A stretch of DNA of 15,981 nucleotides from an uncultured Caryophanales bacterium (GTDB lineage Bacteria; Bacillota_I; Bacilli_A; RF39; UBA660): NCBI GenBank assembly GCA_946402785.1, contig CAMIXP010000017.1, positions 1 through 15,981 on the forward strand, given 5' to 3'. Positions within the stretch are counted from its first letter, which is position 1, and each line of letters begins with the position of its first letter. Shown one piece after another: positions 5,763 through 13,149 of this stretch. Position numbers and translations under genes: made by a program. The notes under the pieces were generated by a model. It saw only the letters and a list, made by a program, of their open reading frames with translations, made no database searches and had not been told where the DNA came from.

Positions 5763-7961
5763 ATGAAAAAAACAATTTTAAAAATAGAAGGAATGACCTG
5801 TAGTGCATGCTCCAATGGATTAGAAAAATTTCTAAAAAAACAAAAAGGAATTGAGGAAGCATCAGTAAATTTGGTAATGGCAACAGCAAGTATTACCTAC
5901 GATGATAAGTTATCCATTCTAGATTTAGAGAACTATGTAGAAGAAGCAGGATTCAAATCCTTAGGAGAAGAAAAATTATTTGAAAAACCAAAAGAAGAAA
6001 AACAAACTCCTTATATTGTATTAGGAATATTAGGAATTTTTGTTATGTATTTAACCATGCATCATATGTTAAAACTACCAAGTATTCCATTCCTAGATAT
6101 GAAAAAGAATCCTGGTATTTATAGTGTTACTCTTTTAATTTTAACGATTCCTTATCTATTCTACAGCTGGGATATTATAAAGAGTGGAGTAAAAAACGCG
6201 ATTCATAGAATGCCTAATATGGATACTTTAGTGACACTAGGAATAACAGCCAGTTTTCTATATAGTGTTTATGGAGTGATTCTTGTTTTAATGGGACATA
6301 TGGAACATACCCATCACTTATATTTTGAATCCGTAATCTTTGTAATTTACTTTATGAAATTAGGACGATATATCAGTAATAAAAGTAAAAATAAAACAAA
6401 AGAAGCAATTCAAGAATTAGTGAAAATCACTCCAAACAAAACGCACTTAAAGAAAGATGATTTTTATCAAGATATCACAATTGATGAAGTAAAAAAAGGA
6501 GATATCTTAATCTGTCTACCAGGTGAAAAAGTCGCAGTAGATGGAGAAATCGTAAAAGGAAAATCCATGTTTGATGATTCTTTTATAACAGGAGAAAGTA
6601 TTCCTCAAGAAAAAACAGTAGGATCTAAAATTATCGCAGGAAGTATTAATTATGATAATGTCATTGAATATAAAGCAGAAAGAATTGGAAAAGATTCTAC
6701 CATATCAGAAATCGTAAGATTAGTAGTAGAAGCAACGAATACCAAAGCACCGATTGCACAAACAGCTGATAAAATATGTCTATACTTTGTACCAATGGTT
6801 ATTGTGATAGCAGCGGTTACGATGGCCTTGAATTGGATTCTGACAAAAGACTTTTCGATGTCTATCATGAGAATGGTAACAGTACTCGTAGTAGCATGTC
6901 CTTGTGCATTAGGCTTAGCAACACCACTTTCTTTAGTAGTAAGTGTAGGAGCCAGTGCCAAGAAAGGAATCTTAATTAAAGATAATGAATCCTTAGAACA
7001 AGCAGGAAAAGTAGATATGATTGTGATGGATAAAACTGGTACTTTAACCAATGGAATGTTGACTATTTCAGAAATTCATAATCATAGTGATTTACCAAAA
7101 GAAGAAGTATTAAACATCTTAGCATCCATTGAAAAATATAGTACGCATCCACTATCTATAGGAATTAATAAATATGTAAAAGAAGAAAAAATAGAAGCAA
7201 ATCTAGATTTAATTATGGAAGAATTACCAGGTTATGGATTAAAAGGAAAAGATGATAAAAATACTTATTATGCTTGTAATGCAGCATTATTAAAGAAATT
7301 AGATATTATTAATTCTTATGAAGAAGAAGAAAAAGAAATGGCTAAAAAAGGAAATAGTATTATCTATTTAGTAAAAAATAAAAAAGTCATTGCAACCTTT
7401 GGTTTGATCGATATGGTTCGTAAAGAAGCCGATAAATTAATAAAAGTATTAAAAGATAAAAAAATAGAAGTTGTTATGTTAACAGGAGACAATGAAATTA
7501 CAGCAAGTAAAATTGCAAAAGAATTAGGAATTGAAAAAGTAGTTGCAGGAGTAACTCCAAAAGAAAAAGCAGAATATGTAAAAGAAAGAATCAAAGAAGG
7601 ACATAGAGTGATGATGGTAGGAGATGGTATTAATGATGCTCCATCTTTAACATCCGCAACCGTAGGAGTATCACTAGCAAGTGGAACCGATATCGCAACC
7701 AATGCTGCGAATATTGTATTAGTATCCAATAACTTATTAAGGATAGAAGAAATCACAAGAATTAGTCGTAAGACACTAAAAAATATTAGACAAAACTTAT
7801 TCTGGGCATTTATTTATAATTTGATTATGATCCCAATCGCAACGGGAATCATTCCAAAAGTAGAGATTAGTCCGATGATTGCCTGTCTTGCCATGATAGC
7901 AAGTAGTTTATTTGTAACACTAAATGCTCTTCGACTAAAAAGAATAGGGAAAGCAAGATAG
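5763..7961 (+). CDS. copA: Copper-exporting P1B-type ATPase CopA
   Basis: 732-aa P1B-1 ATPase that should export Cu(I) across the cytoplasmic membrane. One N-terminal HMA domain has GMTCSAC (C13, C16). Transmembrane helices follow from about residue 82. The actuator loop has TGES (T276-S279), the ion-binding helix has C379-P-C381, the phosphorylation site is D423-KTGT, the nucleotide domain has H462-P463, and the hinge is GDGIND (620-625). The last two helices carry YN (IYNLIM) and MxxSS (MIASS), the residues typical of Cu(I)/Ag(I) transporters. It has one HMA domain where Bacillus subtilis CopA has two. The ATG has AGGAG six bases upstream, inside the end of copZ, so the two are translated together. 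No copper regulator gene (csoR or copY) lies beside it. Confidence 0.95.
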   Translation: MKKTILKIEGMTCSACSNGLEKFLKKQKGIEEASVNLVMATASITYDDKLSILDLENYVEEAGFKSLGEEKLFEKPKEEKQTPYIVLGILGIFVMYLTMHHMLKLPSIPFLDMKKNPGIYSVTLLILTIPYLFYSWDIIKSGVKNAIHRMPNMDTLVTLGITASFLYSVYGVILVLMGHMEHTHHLYFESVIFVIYFMKLGRYISNKSKNKTKEAIQELVKITPNKTHLKKDDFYQDITIDEVKKGDILICLPGEKVAVDGEIVKGKSMFDDSFITGESIPQEKTVGSKIIAGSINYDNVIEYKAERIGKDSTISEIVRLVVEATNTKAPIAQTADKICLYFVPMVIVIAAVTMALNWILTKDFSMSIMRMVTVLVVACPCALGLATPLSLVVSVGASAKKGILIKDNESLEQAGKVDMIVMDKTGTLTNGMLTISEIHNHSDLPKEEVLNILASIEKYSTHPLSIGINKYVKEEKIEANLDLIMEELPGYGLKGKDDKNTYYACNAALLKKLDIINSYEEEEKEMAKKGNSIIYLVKNKKVIATFGLIDMVRKEADKLIKVLKDKKIEVVMLTGDNEITASKIAKELGIEKVVAGVTPKEKAEYVKERIKEGHRVMMVGDGINDAPSLTSATVGVSLASGTDIATNAANIVLVSNNLLRIEEITRISRKTLKNIRQNLFWAFIYNLIMIPIATGIIPKVEISPMIACLAMIASSLFVTLNALRLKRIGKAR

Positions 7962-7964
7962 ATG

Positions 7965-7973
7965 TGATATAAT
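7965..7973 (+). promoter_or_regulatory. Extended -10 promoter of mnmA
   Basis: TGATATAAT (TGnTATAAT) begins four bases after the copA stop. No -35 box at normal spacing. The -10 lies 24 bases before the mnmA ATG, with GGAGGTG in between. There is no terminator after copA, so read-through from copper genes is also possible. Confidence 0.6.
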
Positions 7974-7997
7974 ATTACAAAAAAAGGAGGTGTCTCC

Positions 7998-9041
7998 ATG
8001 GAAAGAGTTTTAATTGGAATGAGTGGAGGAGTAGATTCTTCTGCAGCTGTATCCATTCTACAAAATCAAGGATACGAAGTAGTAGGAGTAACCTTTCAAT
8101 TCATTGAAAACTTTGATCCAACAGATGCGATCAAAGTAGCAAAAAAACTAGGAATAGAACATCATGTAGCAGACTACAGAAAAGAGTTTAAAGAGATAGT
8201 CATTGATTCTTTTATGAAAGACTATGAAAATGGATTAACACCAAACCCTTGTGTATTATGTAATAGAACGTGTAAGTTTAAGTTTCTAATTGAGGAAGCT
8301 AATAAATATAATTGTCAAAAAATCGCAACCGGTCATTATGCAAAAATAGAAGATGGGAAAATATATAAAAGTGCAGATAAAGCAAAAGACCAATCATACT
8401 TCTTATGTAGACTTCCAAAAGAATGGATTTCAAGAATCCTATTCCCATTAGAAGGTCTTACAAAAGATAAAGTAAGAAAAATTGCAGAAGAAGTAGGATT
8501 AGAAAATTCTCAAAAGAAAGATTCTTTTGATGTATGCTTTATCAATGATTCCTTTAGAAGTTATATGATGGAAAACAGCAATCAGAAAAAAGGAGACGTT
8601 ATAAACATTGATACCCAAGAAGTAATCGGACATCATGAAGGATTAATGAATTATACGATTGGTCAAAGAAAAGGACTTGCTATCGGTGGTACAGAAGATA
8701 AGATGTATGTTGTTGGAAAAGATATCGACAAAAACATCTTATACATTGCTTTAGGAGATCAAAATGAAGCATTAATAAGTACCTCATGTCTAGTAGATCA
8801 AGTAAATTACTTAGAAGAAGAAAAAGTAAAAAATTGTATGGCAAGATTTCGTTATCGCCAACAAGAAATACCAGTAGAACTAGAATGGATAGGAGAAGAA
8901 CAAGTCATTGTTCATTATCCGCAAGGAGTAAAATCCGTAACCCCTGGACAAACCTGTGTATTCTATCAAGGAGAAGAATGTCTAGGAGGAGGAACCATCC
9001 GAGAAGTTCAAAAAGACGGGAAAAAACTATGGTACCTATAG
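7998..9041 (+). CDS. mnmA: tRNA-uridine 2-sulfurtransferase MnmA
   Basis: 347 aa, full length or slightly short for the family. Catalyses 2-thiolation of uridine 34 in tRNAs for Lys, Glu and Gln, using ATP and sulfur relayed from a cysteine desulfurase. The N-terminal PP-loop is GMSGGVDSS (residues 7-15). The catalytic cysteines are C85 in PNPCVLCNR and C180 in SFDVCF. The KDQSYFL and YTIGQRKGL signatures follow, then a C-terminal beta-barrel ending CLGGGTI. The ATG sits after a strong AAAGGAGGTG. No cysteine desulfurase gene is adjacent, unlike in many Bacillota. Downstream, an XRE regulator begins eleven bases after the stop in what is probably the same transcript. Confidence 0.95.
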   Translation: MERVLIGMSGGVDSSAAVSILQNQGYEVVGVTFQFIENFDPTDAIKVAKKLGIEHHVADYRKEFKEIVIDSFMKDYENGLTPNPCVLCNRTCKFKFLIEEANKYNCQKIATGHYAKIEDGKIYKSADKAKDQSYFLCRLPKEWISRILFPLEGLTKDKVRKIAEEVGLENSQKKDSFDVCFINDSFRSYMMENSNQKKGDVINIDTQEVIGHHEGLMNYTIGQRKGLAIGGTEDKMYVVGKDIDKNILYIALGDQNEALISTSCLVDQVNYLEEEKVKNCMARFRYRQQEIPVELEWIGEEQVIVHYPQGVKSVTPGQTCVFYQGEECLGGGTIREVQKDGKKLWYL

Positions 9042-9051
9042 GAGGTAAAAT

Positions 9052-9747
9052 ATGAATCCAGATAAAATGGGAAATTTCATCAAACAAATTCGTCAAGAAA
9101 ATGATTTAACCCAAAAAGAATTAGCAGACAGACTAGGAGTGACATATCAAGCCGTATCTAAATGGGAAAATGGAAAGAATGCTCCTGATATCGCAACATT
9201 AAAAAGAATCAGTGATGAATTTCATGTCAATATTGATGAAATCTTAGAAGGAGAAAAACAACCAAAGACAAAGAAAACATTTGGTCAATGGTTTTTAGAA
9301 GCTTTACCAATTATTGTGATTGCGATTACTTTGGTCATTATCAATTATATTAATCAACCAAAACAAGTAGAAATCACAACTATTTCTTCTAAATGTAGTG
9401 ATTTTAAAATCACAGGAGTAGCTGCTTACGATAAAGCAAAGACAGCGATTAGTATTACCAAAGTAGAATTCTGTGGAGAAGCGGATGATCAAGTATACAA
9501 AATGATTACTTGTAGACTATATGAAAAAGAAGATAAAACAAGTAAAGAAATAAACTCTTGTAAAGTTGGAAAAGAAACAACCCTAGAAGAATATTTAAAA
9601 GAAGTAAATATTCAAGTAGATAATTATTCTACGATGTGTAAGCAATTAACATCCAACTCTTTATTCCTAGAAATCTACGCAACAGACCAAGACAATAAGA
9701 TAACAACATTCACGATACCAATTCAATTAAATGATAAATGTAAATAA
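9052..9747 (+). CDS. Membrane-anchored XRE-family (HTH_3) regulator
   Basis: 231 aa. An N-terminal Cro/C1-type helix-turn-helix (about 8-63) contains TQKELADRLGV and the recognition part VTYQAVSKWENGKNAPD. A short linker and one hydrophobic segment (about 84-100) follow, then a domain of about 130 residues that should lie outside the membrane. That domain has several Cys (for example SKCSD, EFCGE, NSCK, and NDKCK at the end) and no recognised fold. The design suggests a DNA-binding protein tied to the membrane whose outer part senses a signal (inference). AGGAGGT precedes the ATG, which lies eleven bases after mnmA, so the two are probably co-transcribed and end at a strong terminator. Target genes are unknown. 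Confidence 0.85.
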   Translation: MNPDKMGNFIKQIRQENDLTQKELADRLGVTYQAVSKWENGKNAPDIATLKRISDEFHVNIDEILEGEKQPKTKKTFGQWFLEALPIIVIAITLVIINYINQPKQVEITTISSKCSDFKITGVAAYDKAKTAISITKVEFCGEADDQVYKMITCRLYEKEDKTSKEINSCKVGKETTLEEYLKEVNIQVDNYSTMCKQLTSNSLFLEIYATDQDNKITTFTIPIQLNDKCK

Positions 9748-9775
9748 AGTAGTTCAAAAGAGAACTACTTTTTTT
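9746..9775 (+). terminator. Rho-independent terminator after the XRE gene
   Basis: Ten-base-pair stem, AAAGTAGTTC at 9746-9755 pairing with GAACTACTTT at 9762-9771, six-base loop, then a T run to 9775. The left arm starts within the TAA stop. Confidence 0.85.
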
Positions 9776-9784
9776 ATATTTTAA

Positions 9785-9793
9785 TGTTATAAT
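9785..9793 (+). promoter_or_regulatory. Extended -10 promoter of gpmI
   Basis: TGTTATAAT (TGnTATAAT) lies 18 bases before the gpmI ATG. The normal -35 position falls in the preceding terminator and shows no TTGACA-like sequence. Confidence 0.6.
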
Positions 9794-9811
9794 AAAAGAT
9801 GGAGGGATAAT

Positions 9812-11320
9812 ATGAAAAAGACAATGTTATTATGTATTCTAGATGGATGTGGTATTGCACCAAAAACACCTTATAATGCTTTTGAAAATGCTGTAACACC
9901 AACTCTAGATTATTTGAAAGAAAACTATCCCCATACCATTTTGGAAGCTTCAGGACAACCTGTAGGATTACCAAAAGGACAAATGGGAACAAGTGAAGTA
10001 GGACACATGAATATAGGAGCAGGACGAATTTGTTACCAATCATTAGAAATGATTAATAAATCCATTGAAACAGGAGAATTCTATCAAAATGAAAACCTAT
10101 TAAAAGTCATGAATCATGTAAAAGAAAATAATTCAAAATTACATATTATGGGTTTAATCAGTGATGGTGGAATCCATTCTCATACATCTCATTTATTAGC
10201 AATCGTAGATATGTGTAAACAAAATGGAATCAAAGAAATCTATTTCCATTTATTTACAGATGGCAGAGATACAGGAGTAAAAACAGCACAACAATGGATT
10301 AAAAAACTAGAAGATAAAATCGATGAAACAAAACTAGGTCGTATCACAACCATTTCAGGAAGATACTATGCAATGGATCGTGATAATAACTATGATCGTT
10401 TAAAAATTGCCTATGATGCAATCTGCTATGGTATTGGAGAACATTATGATTCTGTTAAAGAAGTATTTGAAGATCAATATGCTAAAAATATAACAGATGA
10501 GTTTATCTTACCAAGTGTATTACAAGATGGAAAATTAGCAGATAATGATGGTATTATTGTATGGAACTATCGACCAGACCGTTTAAGAGAAATGTTTACA
10601 GCTATTACCAACCCAGAAGCATCACCAATGGAGACAACAAAATTCAAGAATATCGCATTCGTATCTATGATGCCAATTACAGATACCGTAAAAGGATTAA
10701 CTGCTTTTGAACATCAAGAAATCAATAATGGTATTGGAGAATATCTAGCAAACCTAGGTTATTCCCAATTAAGAATTGCAGAAACAGAAAAATATGTACA
10801 CGTTACTCACTTCTTTGATGGAGATAAAGACTTAGAATTACCAAATGAAAAGAAGATTTTAATTCCATCTCCAAAAGTAGCAACCTATGATTTAAAGCCA
10901 GAAATGAGTGCAGAAGAAATTACCGATAACTTAATCGCAGAATTAGATAAAGACTATTTAGACTTTGTCGTATTAAATTATGCGAATGGAGATATGGTAG
11001 GACATACTGGAGTTTATGAAGCAGCCGTTACTGCTGTAGAATTCATGGATAAATGTTTAAAACGAATCTATGATAAGATTGAAGAAATAGGGGGAACCCT
11101 TATTGTAACAGCCGATCATGGAAACTGTGATGTCATGAGAAACGAAGATGGTTCTGTATGTACAACACATACAACAAACCCAGTTCCATTCATTATCACA
11201 AGAAAAGATGTAAAACTAAAAGACCATGGAAAACTAGCAGACATTGCTCCAACCATTTTAACAGCTATGGATTTACCAATCCCAGTTGAAATTAATGGAG
11301 ATTCTTTAATCCAAAAATAA
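9812..11320 (+). CDS. gpmI: 2,3-bisphosphoglycerate-independent phosphoglycerate mutase
   Basis: 502 aa, normal for iPGM. Interconverts 3- and 2-phosphoglycerate in lower glycolysis using two manganese ions and a phosphoserine intermediate, in the cytoplasm. Metal-binding D11 is in CILDGCG. The catalytic serine is S61 in GQMGTSEVGH, in the stretch ending MNIGAGR. Later landmarks are FTDGRDT, RYYAMDRDNNYDR, YRPDR, DMVGHTG and TADHGN (D435, H436). Most family members read GNSEVGH; here T60 replaces the asparagine. GGAGGG precedes the ATG. It stands alone, without the gap-pgk-tpi-eno genes that often accompany it, and has its own promoter and a bidirectional terminator. Confidence 0.95.
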   Translation: MKKTMLLCILDGCGIAPKTPYNAFENAVTPTLDYLKENYPHTILEASGQPVGLPKGQMGTSEVGHMNIGAGRICYQSLEMINKSIETGEFYQNENLLKVMNHVKENNSKLHIMGLISDGGIHSHTSHLLAIVDMCKQNGIKEIYFHLFTDGRDTGVKTAQQWIKKLEDKIDETKLGRITTISGRYYAMDRDNNYDRLKIAYDAICYGIGEHYDSVKEVFEDQYAKNITDEFILPSVLQDGKLADNDGIIVWNYRPDRLREMFTAITNPEASPMETTKFKNIAFVSMMPITDTVKGLTAFEHQEINNGIGEYLANLGYSQLRIAETEKYVHVTHFFDGDKDLELPNEKKILIPSPKVATYDLKPEMSAEEITDNLIAELDKDYLDFVVLNYANGDMVGHTGVYEAAVTAVEFMDKCLKRIYDKIEEIGGTLIVTADHGNCDVMRNEDGSVCTTHTTNPVPFIITRKDVKLKDHGKLADIAPTILTAMDLPIPVEINGDSLIQK

Positions 11321-11343
11321 AAAGACCAAAAGGTCTTTTTTTT
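11319..11343. terminator. Bidirectional terminator between convergent genes
   Basis: Nine-base-pair stem, AAAAAGACC at 11319-11327 pairing with GGTCTTTTT at 11332-11340, loop AAAA, with T tracts in both reading directions. It serves gpmI on the plus strand and the gene ending at 11342 on the minus strand. Confidence 0.85.
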
Positions 11344-11857
11344 AATAATGAATTTCTTGAATTAATTCTTCTACCATAGGAACCATACGATTCATAATCT
11401 TTTCTGTAACAGTACTTCTTAAAGATTCTGGATATGGGGCAGAAGATAAAGATAATTGATAGAAAGCATTCGTCTTAGGATCTACAAAGAAGATATTAAA
11501 TTGACGAATGAATAAATCATTTCCATTTAAATCTTGTGTATAAACTTTAAATTGAAAATGATCATTGGAATAATCTTTATAAAATGAAATAGAATCTTCT
11601 TTCATATTTAATTCCATAGCTTCCATTGTATAACGCATATCTTTTAAAACATTTTCAATATGTTCTTCAAAACTATCTTCCATAGTACCATCACATAAAA
11701 ATTGTTCAATGGCACCCGTAGGAGCAGCAGCCGTAAAGATCGTTCCCTCATTAGGAACAAGCTCATATCCTACTAAAACAGGTACTTTAACATTATCTAA
11801 ATATGTATATTCATTAAGTTTTGACGCAACGTCAATTACAAATTGATCTATATCCAT
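11342..11857 (-). CDS. Hypothetical protein (171 aa)
   Basis: I do not recognise this protein. It is acidic and soluble, without signal or membrane segment. Helices at the N-terminus (1-18) and C-terminus (about 145-170) flank a mixed region with strands near 25-40 and 100-135. It has only one cysteine and no obvious catalytic motif. The ATG at 11857 follows AGGTGAT, and the gene has its own promoter. The -10-to-Shine-Dalgarno stretch is identical over 20 bases to that of the gene at 2807. It lies downstream of ymfF-ymfH in the same direction but is separated from them by a terminator, so it is probably its own unit. Confidence 0.75.
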   Translation of the reverse strand: MDIDQFVIDVASKLNEYTYLDNVKVPVLVGYELVPNEGTIFTAAAPTGAIEQFLCDGTMEDSFEEHIENVLKDMRYTMEAMELNMKEDSISFYKDYSNDHFQFKVYTQDLNGNDLFIRQFNIFFVDPKTNAFYQLSLSSAPYPESLRSTVTEKIMNRMVPMVEELIQEIHY

Positions 11858-11875
11858 AAGATATCACCTATTATC

Positions 11876-11904
11876 ATTATATACAAAAAGTAGACAATCG
11901 TCTA
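11876..11904 (-). promoter_or_regulatory. Promoter of the 171-aa hypothetical gene
   Basis: Minus-strand TATAAT at 11876-11881 with a candidate -35 TAGACG at 11899-11904 (17-base spacing). The -10 is 18 bases from the ATG. The -35 candidate lies in the right arm of the ymfH terminator stem. Confidence 0.5.
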
Positions 11905-11910
11905 CTTTTT
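11885..11910 (-). terminator. Terminator of the ymfF-ymfH operon
   Basis: Eleven-base-pair stem, 11885-11895 pairing with 11900-11910 (AAAAAGTAGAC with GTCTACTTTTT), four-base loop. Read leftward it ends in five T. It overlaps the ymfH stop codon at 11902-11904 and the -35 region of the next gene. Confidence 0.75.
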
Positions 11911-13149
11911 TGGTTTTAAAATTTCGAAATACGTAAAGCGACTAAAGTCAAGAGAATGAATCATATCGACATAATCAGAATACGTTAATTTTTCAATATC
12001 TTCTATCTTGTCCATATATGGATAATGGAAATAAACCACATTATTTATAAATGGCATAATAACACGGAAAATATTTTCTTCTCTTAAGATCATTTGTACA
12101 ATGGAATTCTTTTTATCAATTTCAAATTTTTCTTCATCTAAGTGATCAAGTCCTTGAATTTCTTGGAAAATACAATCTCTAAATTTCTTTTTATTCGTTG
12201 TATAAGCACCAATAGAGATTAAAAGAAAATGATCAATCAATAAATCAGCACAACGAATTCCATCATGAATAACTTTCTCATCAACTAATTGTTTATATAA
12301 AGGAGACGTTGTTCCAAAAGAACTACTATAAAAAGATTTTAAATAAAAATCTAAATCCAATAATCGACTAGGACTATAAGAAGAAATATCGATTTTAAAA
12401 GTAATTTCTACATAATCCAAAGGAGTAGGGAATGTAATAGATCCCTTTTCTTTTACAATATCAACGGTTTCTTCATAAGGAATTAGTTTTGTTTCTTTAA
12501 AATCAATATCTAAAGAATCATAAAAATCCTCAATTTCTTTTAAAACCTCTTCTTTTGAAGAATTACCCGCAATCACAAGGAATTGATTCTTTGGTTGATA
12601 AAAGGCATGATAGAAAGCTTCTAATTGTTGAATTGTAACACTTTTAACTTCTTCTAAAGTACCACCGACATCAATAAAATCAATATGATTAAATAGATGA
12701 GGAATACGATGACGATTTGCTTGATAAAACTTATTATCAAACTTACCACGCACTTCTTGATAGATAGGTTTCTTAATTTTATTCATCTTTTCTTCATCGA
12801 ATCTTACATGATAGATTCCATCAAGCATAGTACGAATTCCATATAAGACATCTTCTACGGCTTCAAAATAAAAGTTCGTAACAAAAGGAGAAGTAGAAGC
12901 ATTCGTAGACATTTGTTTTTGACCTAATTTTTCTAAGAAATTACCATTATCATTACATTCCACAACATAATGTTCTAGTAGGTGAGCAACTCCATCTGGT
13001 AAATGATATTCCTGATCATCATAAATAAAATGTTTGGTCATTCCACCACAATTCGTACTTAATTCAAAGAATGTAGAATGTCTTCTGGGATCTTGATATA
13101 AGTAAAGAGTAAGACCATTTTTTAATACAATTGTTTCAATCTTATTCAT
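11902..13149 (-). CDS. ymfH: M16 family metallopeptidase YmfH-like (catalytic partner)
   Basis: 415-aa M16 (pitrilysin-type) protein. The inverted zinc motif HxxEH is present as H56-L-L-E-H60 in DGVAHLLEH, and E132 in PIYQEVRGK, 72 residues on, is the likely third ligand. The second half is an M16C-like domain. In B. subtilis, ymfF and ymfH lie near ymfI, and database names link them to 5-aminopentanol modification of EF-P; the true substrate is not established. This subunit lacks the Arg/Tyr pair of the C-terminal M16 half, which the partner has, so a heterodimer with one active site is expected. Its ATG overlaps the ymfF stop by eight bases (ATGAATAA), with AAGGAGG upstream. No ymfI gene is in the window. 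Confidence 0.85.
   Translation of the reverse strand: MNKIETIVLKNGLTLYLYQDPRRHSTFFELSTNCGGMTKHFIYDDQEYHLPDGVAHLLEHYVVECNDNGNFLEKLGQKQMSTNASTSPFVTNFYFEAVEDVLYGIRTMLDGIYHVRFDEEKMNKIKKPIYQEVRGKFDNKFYQANRHRIPHLFNHIDFIDVGGTLEEVKSVTIQQLEAFYHAFYQPKNQFLVIAGNSSKEEVLKEIEDFYDSLDIDFKETKLIPYEETVDIVKEKGSITFPTPLDYVEITFKIDISSYSPSRLLDLDFYLKSFYSSSFGTTSPLYKQLVDEKVIHDGIRCADLLIDHFLLISIGAYTTNKKKFRDCIFQEIQGLDHLDEEKFEIDKKNSIVQMILREENIFRVIMPFINNVVYFHYPYMDKIEDIEKLTYSDYVDMIHSLDFSRFTYFEILKPKK

Noticed and set aside
6650..7051. 133-codon minus-strand open frame inside copA
   Set aside because: Lies opposite the conserved CPC and DKTGT region; a shadow frame.
7986..7997. GGAG-GTGT-CTCC mini hairpin covering the mnmA Shine-Dalgarno
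   Set aside because: Only four base pairs with a four-base loop; too weak to claim as a thermosensor or regulatory switch.
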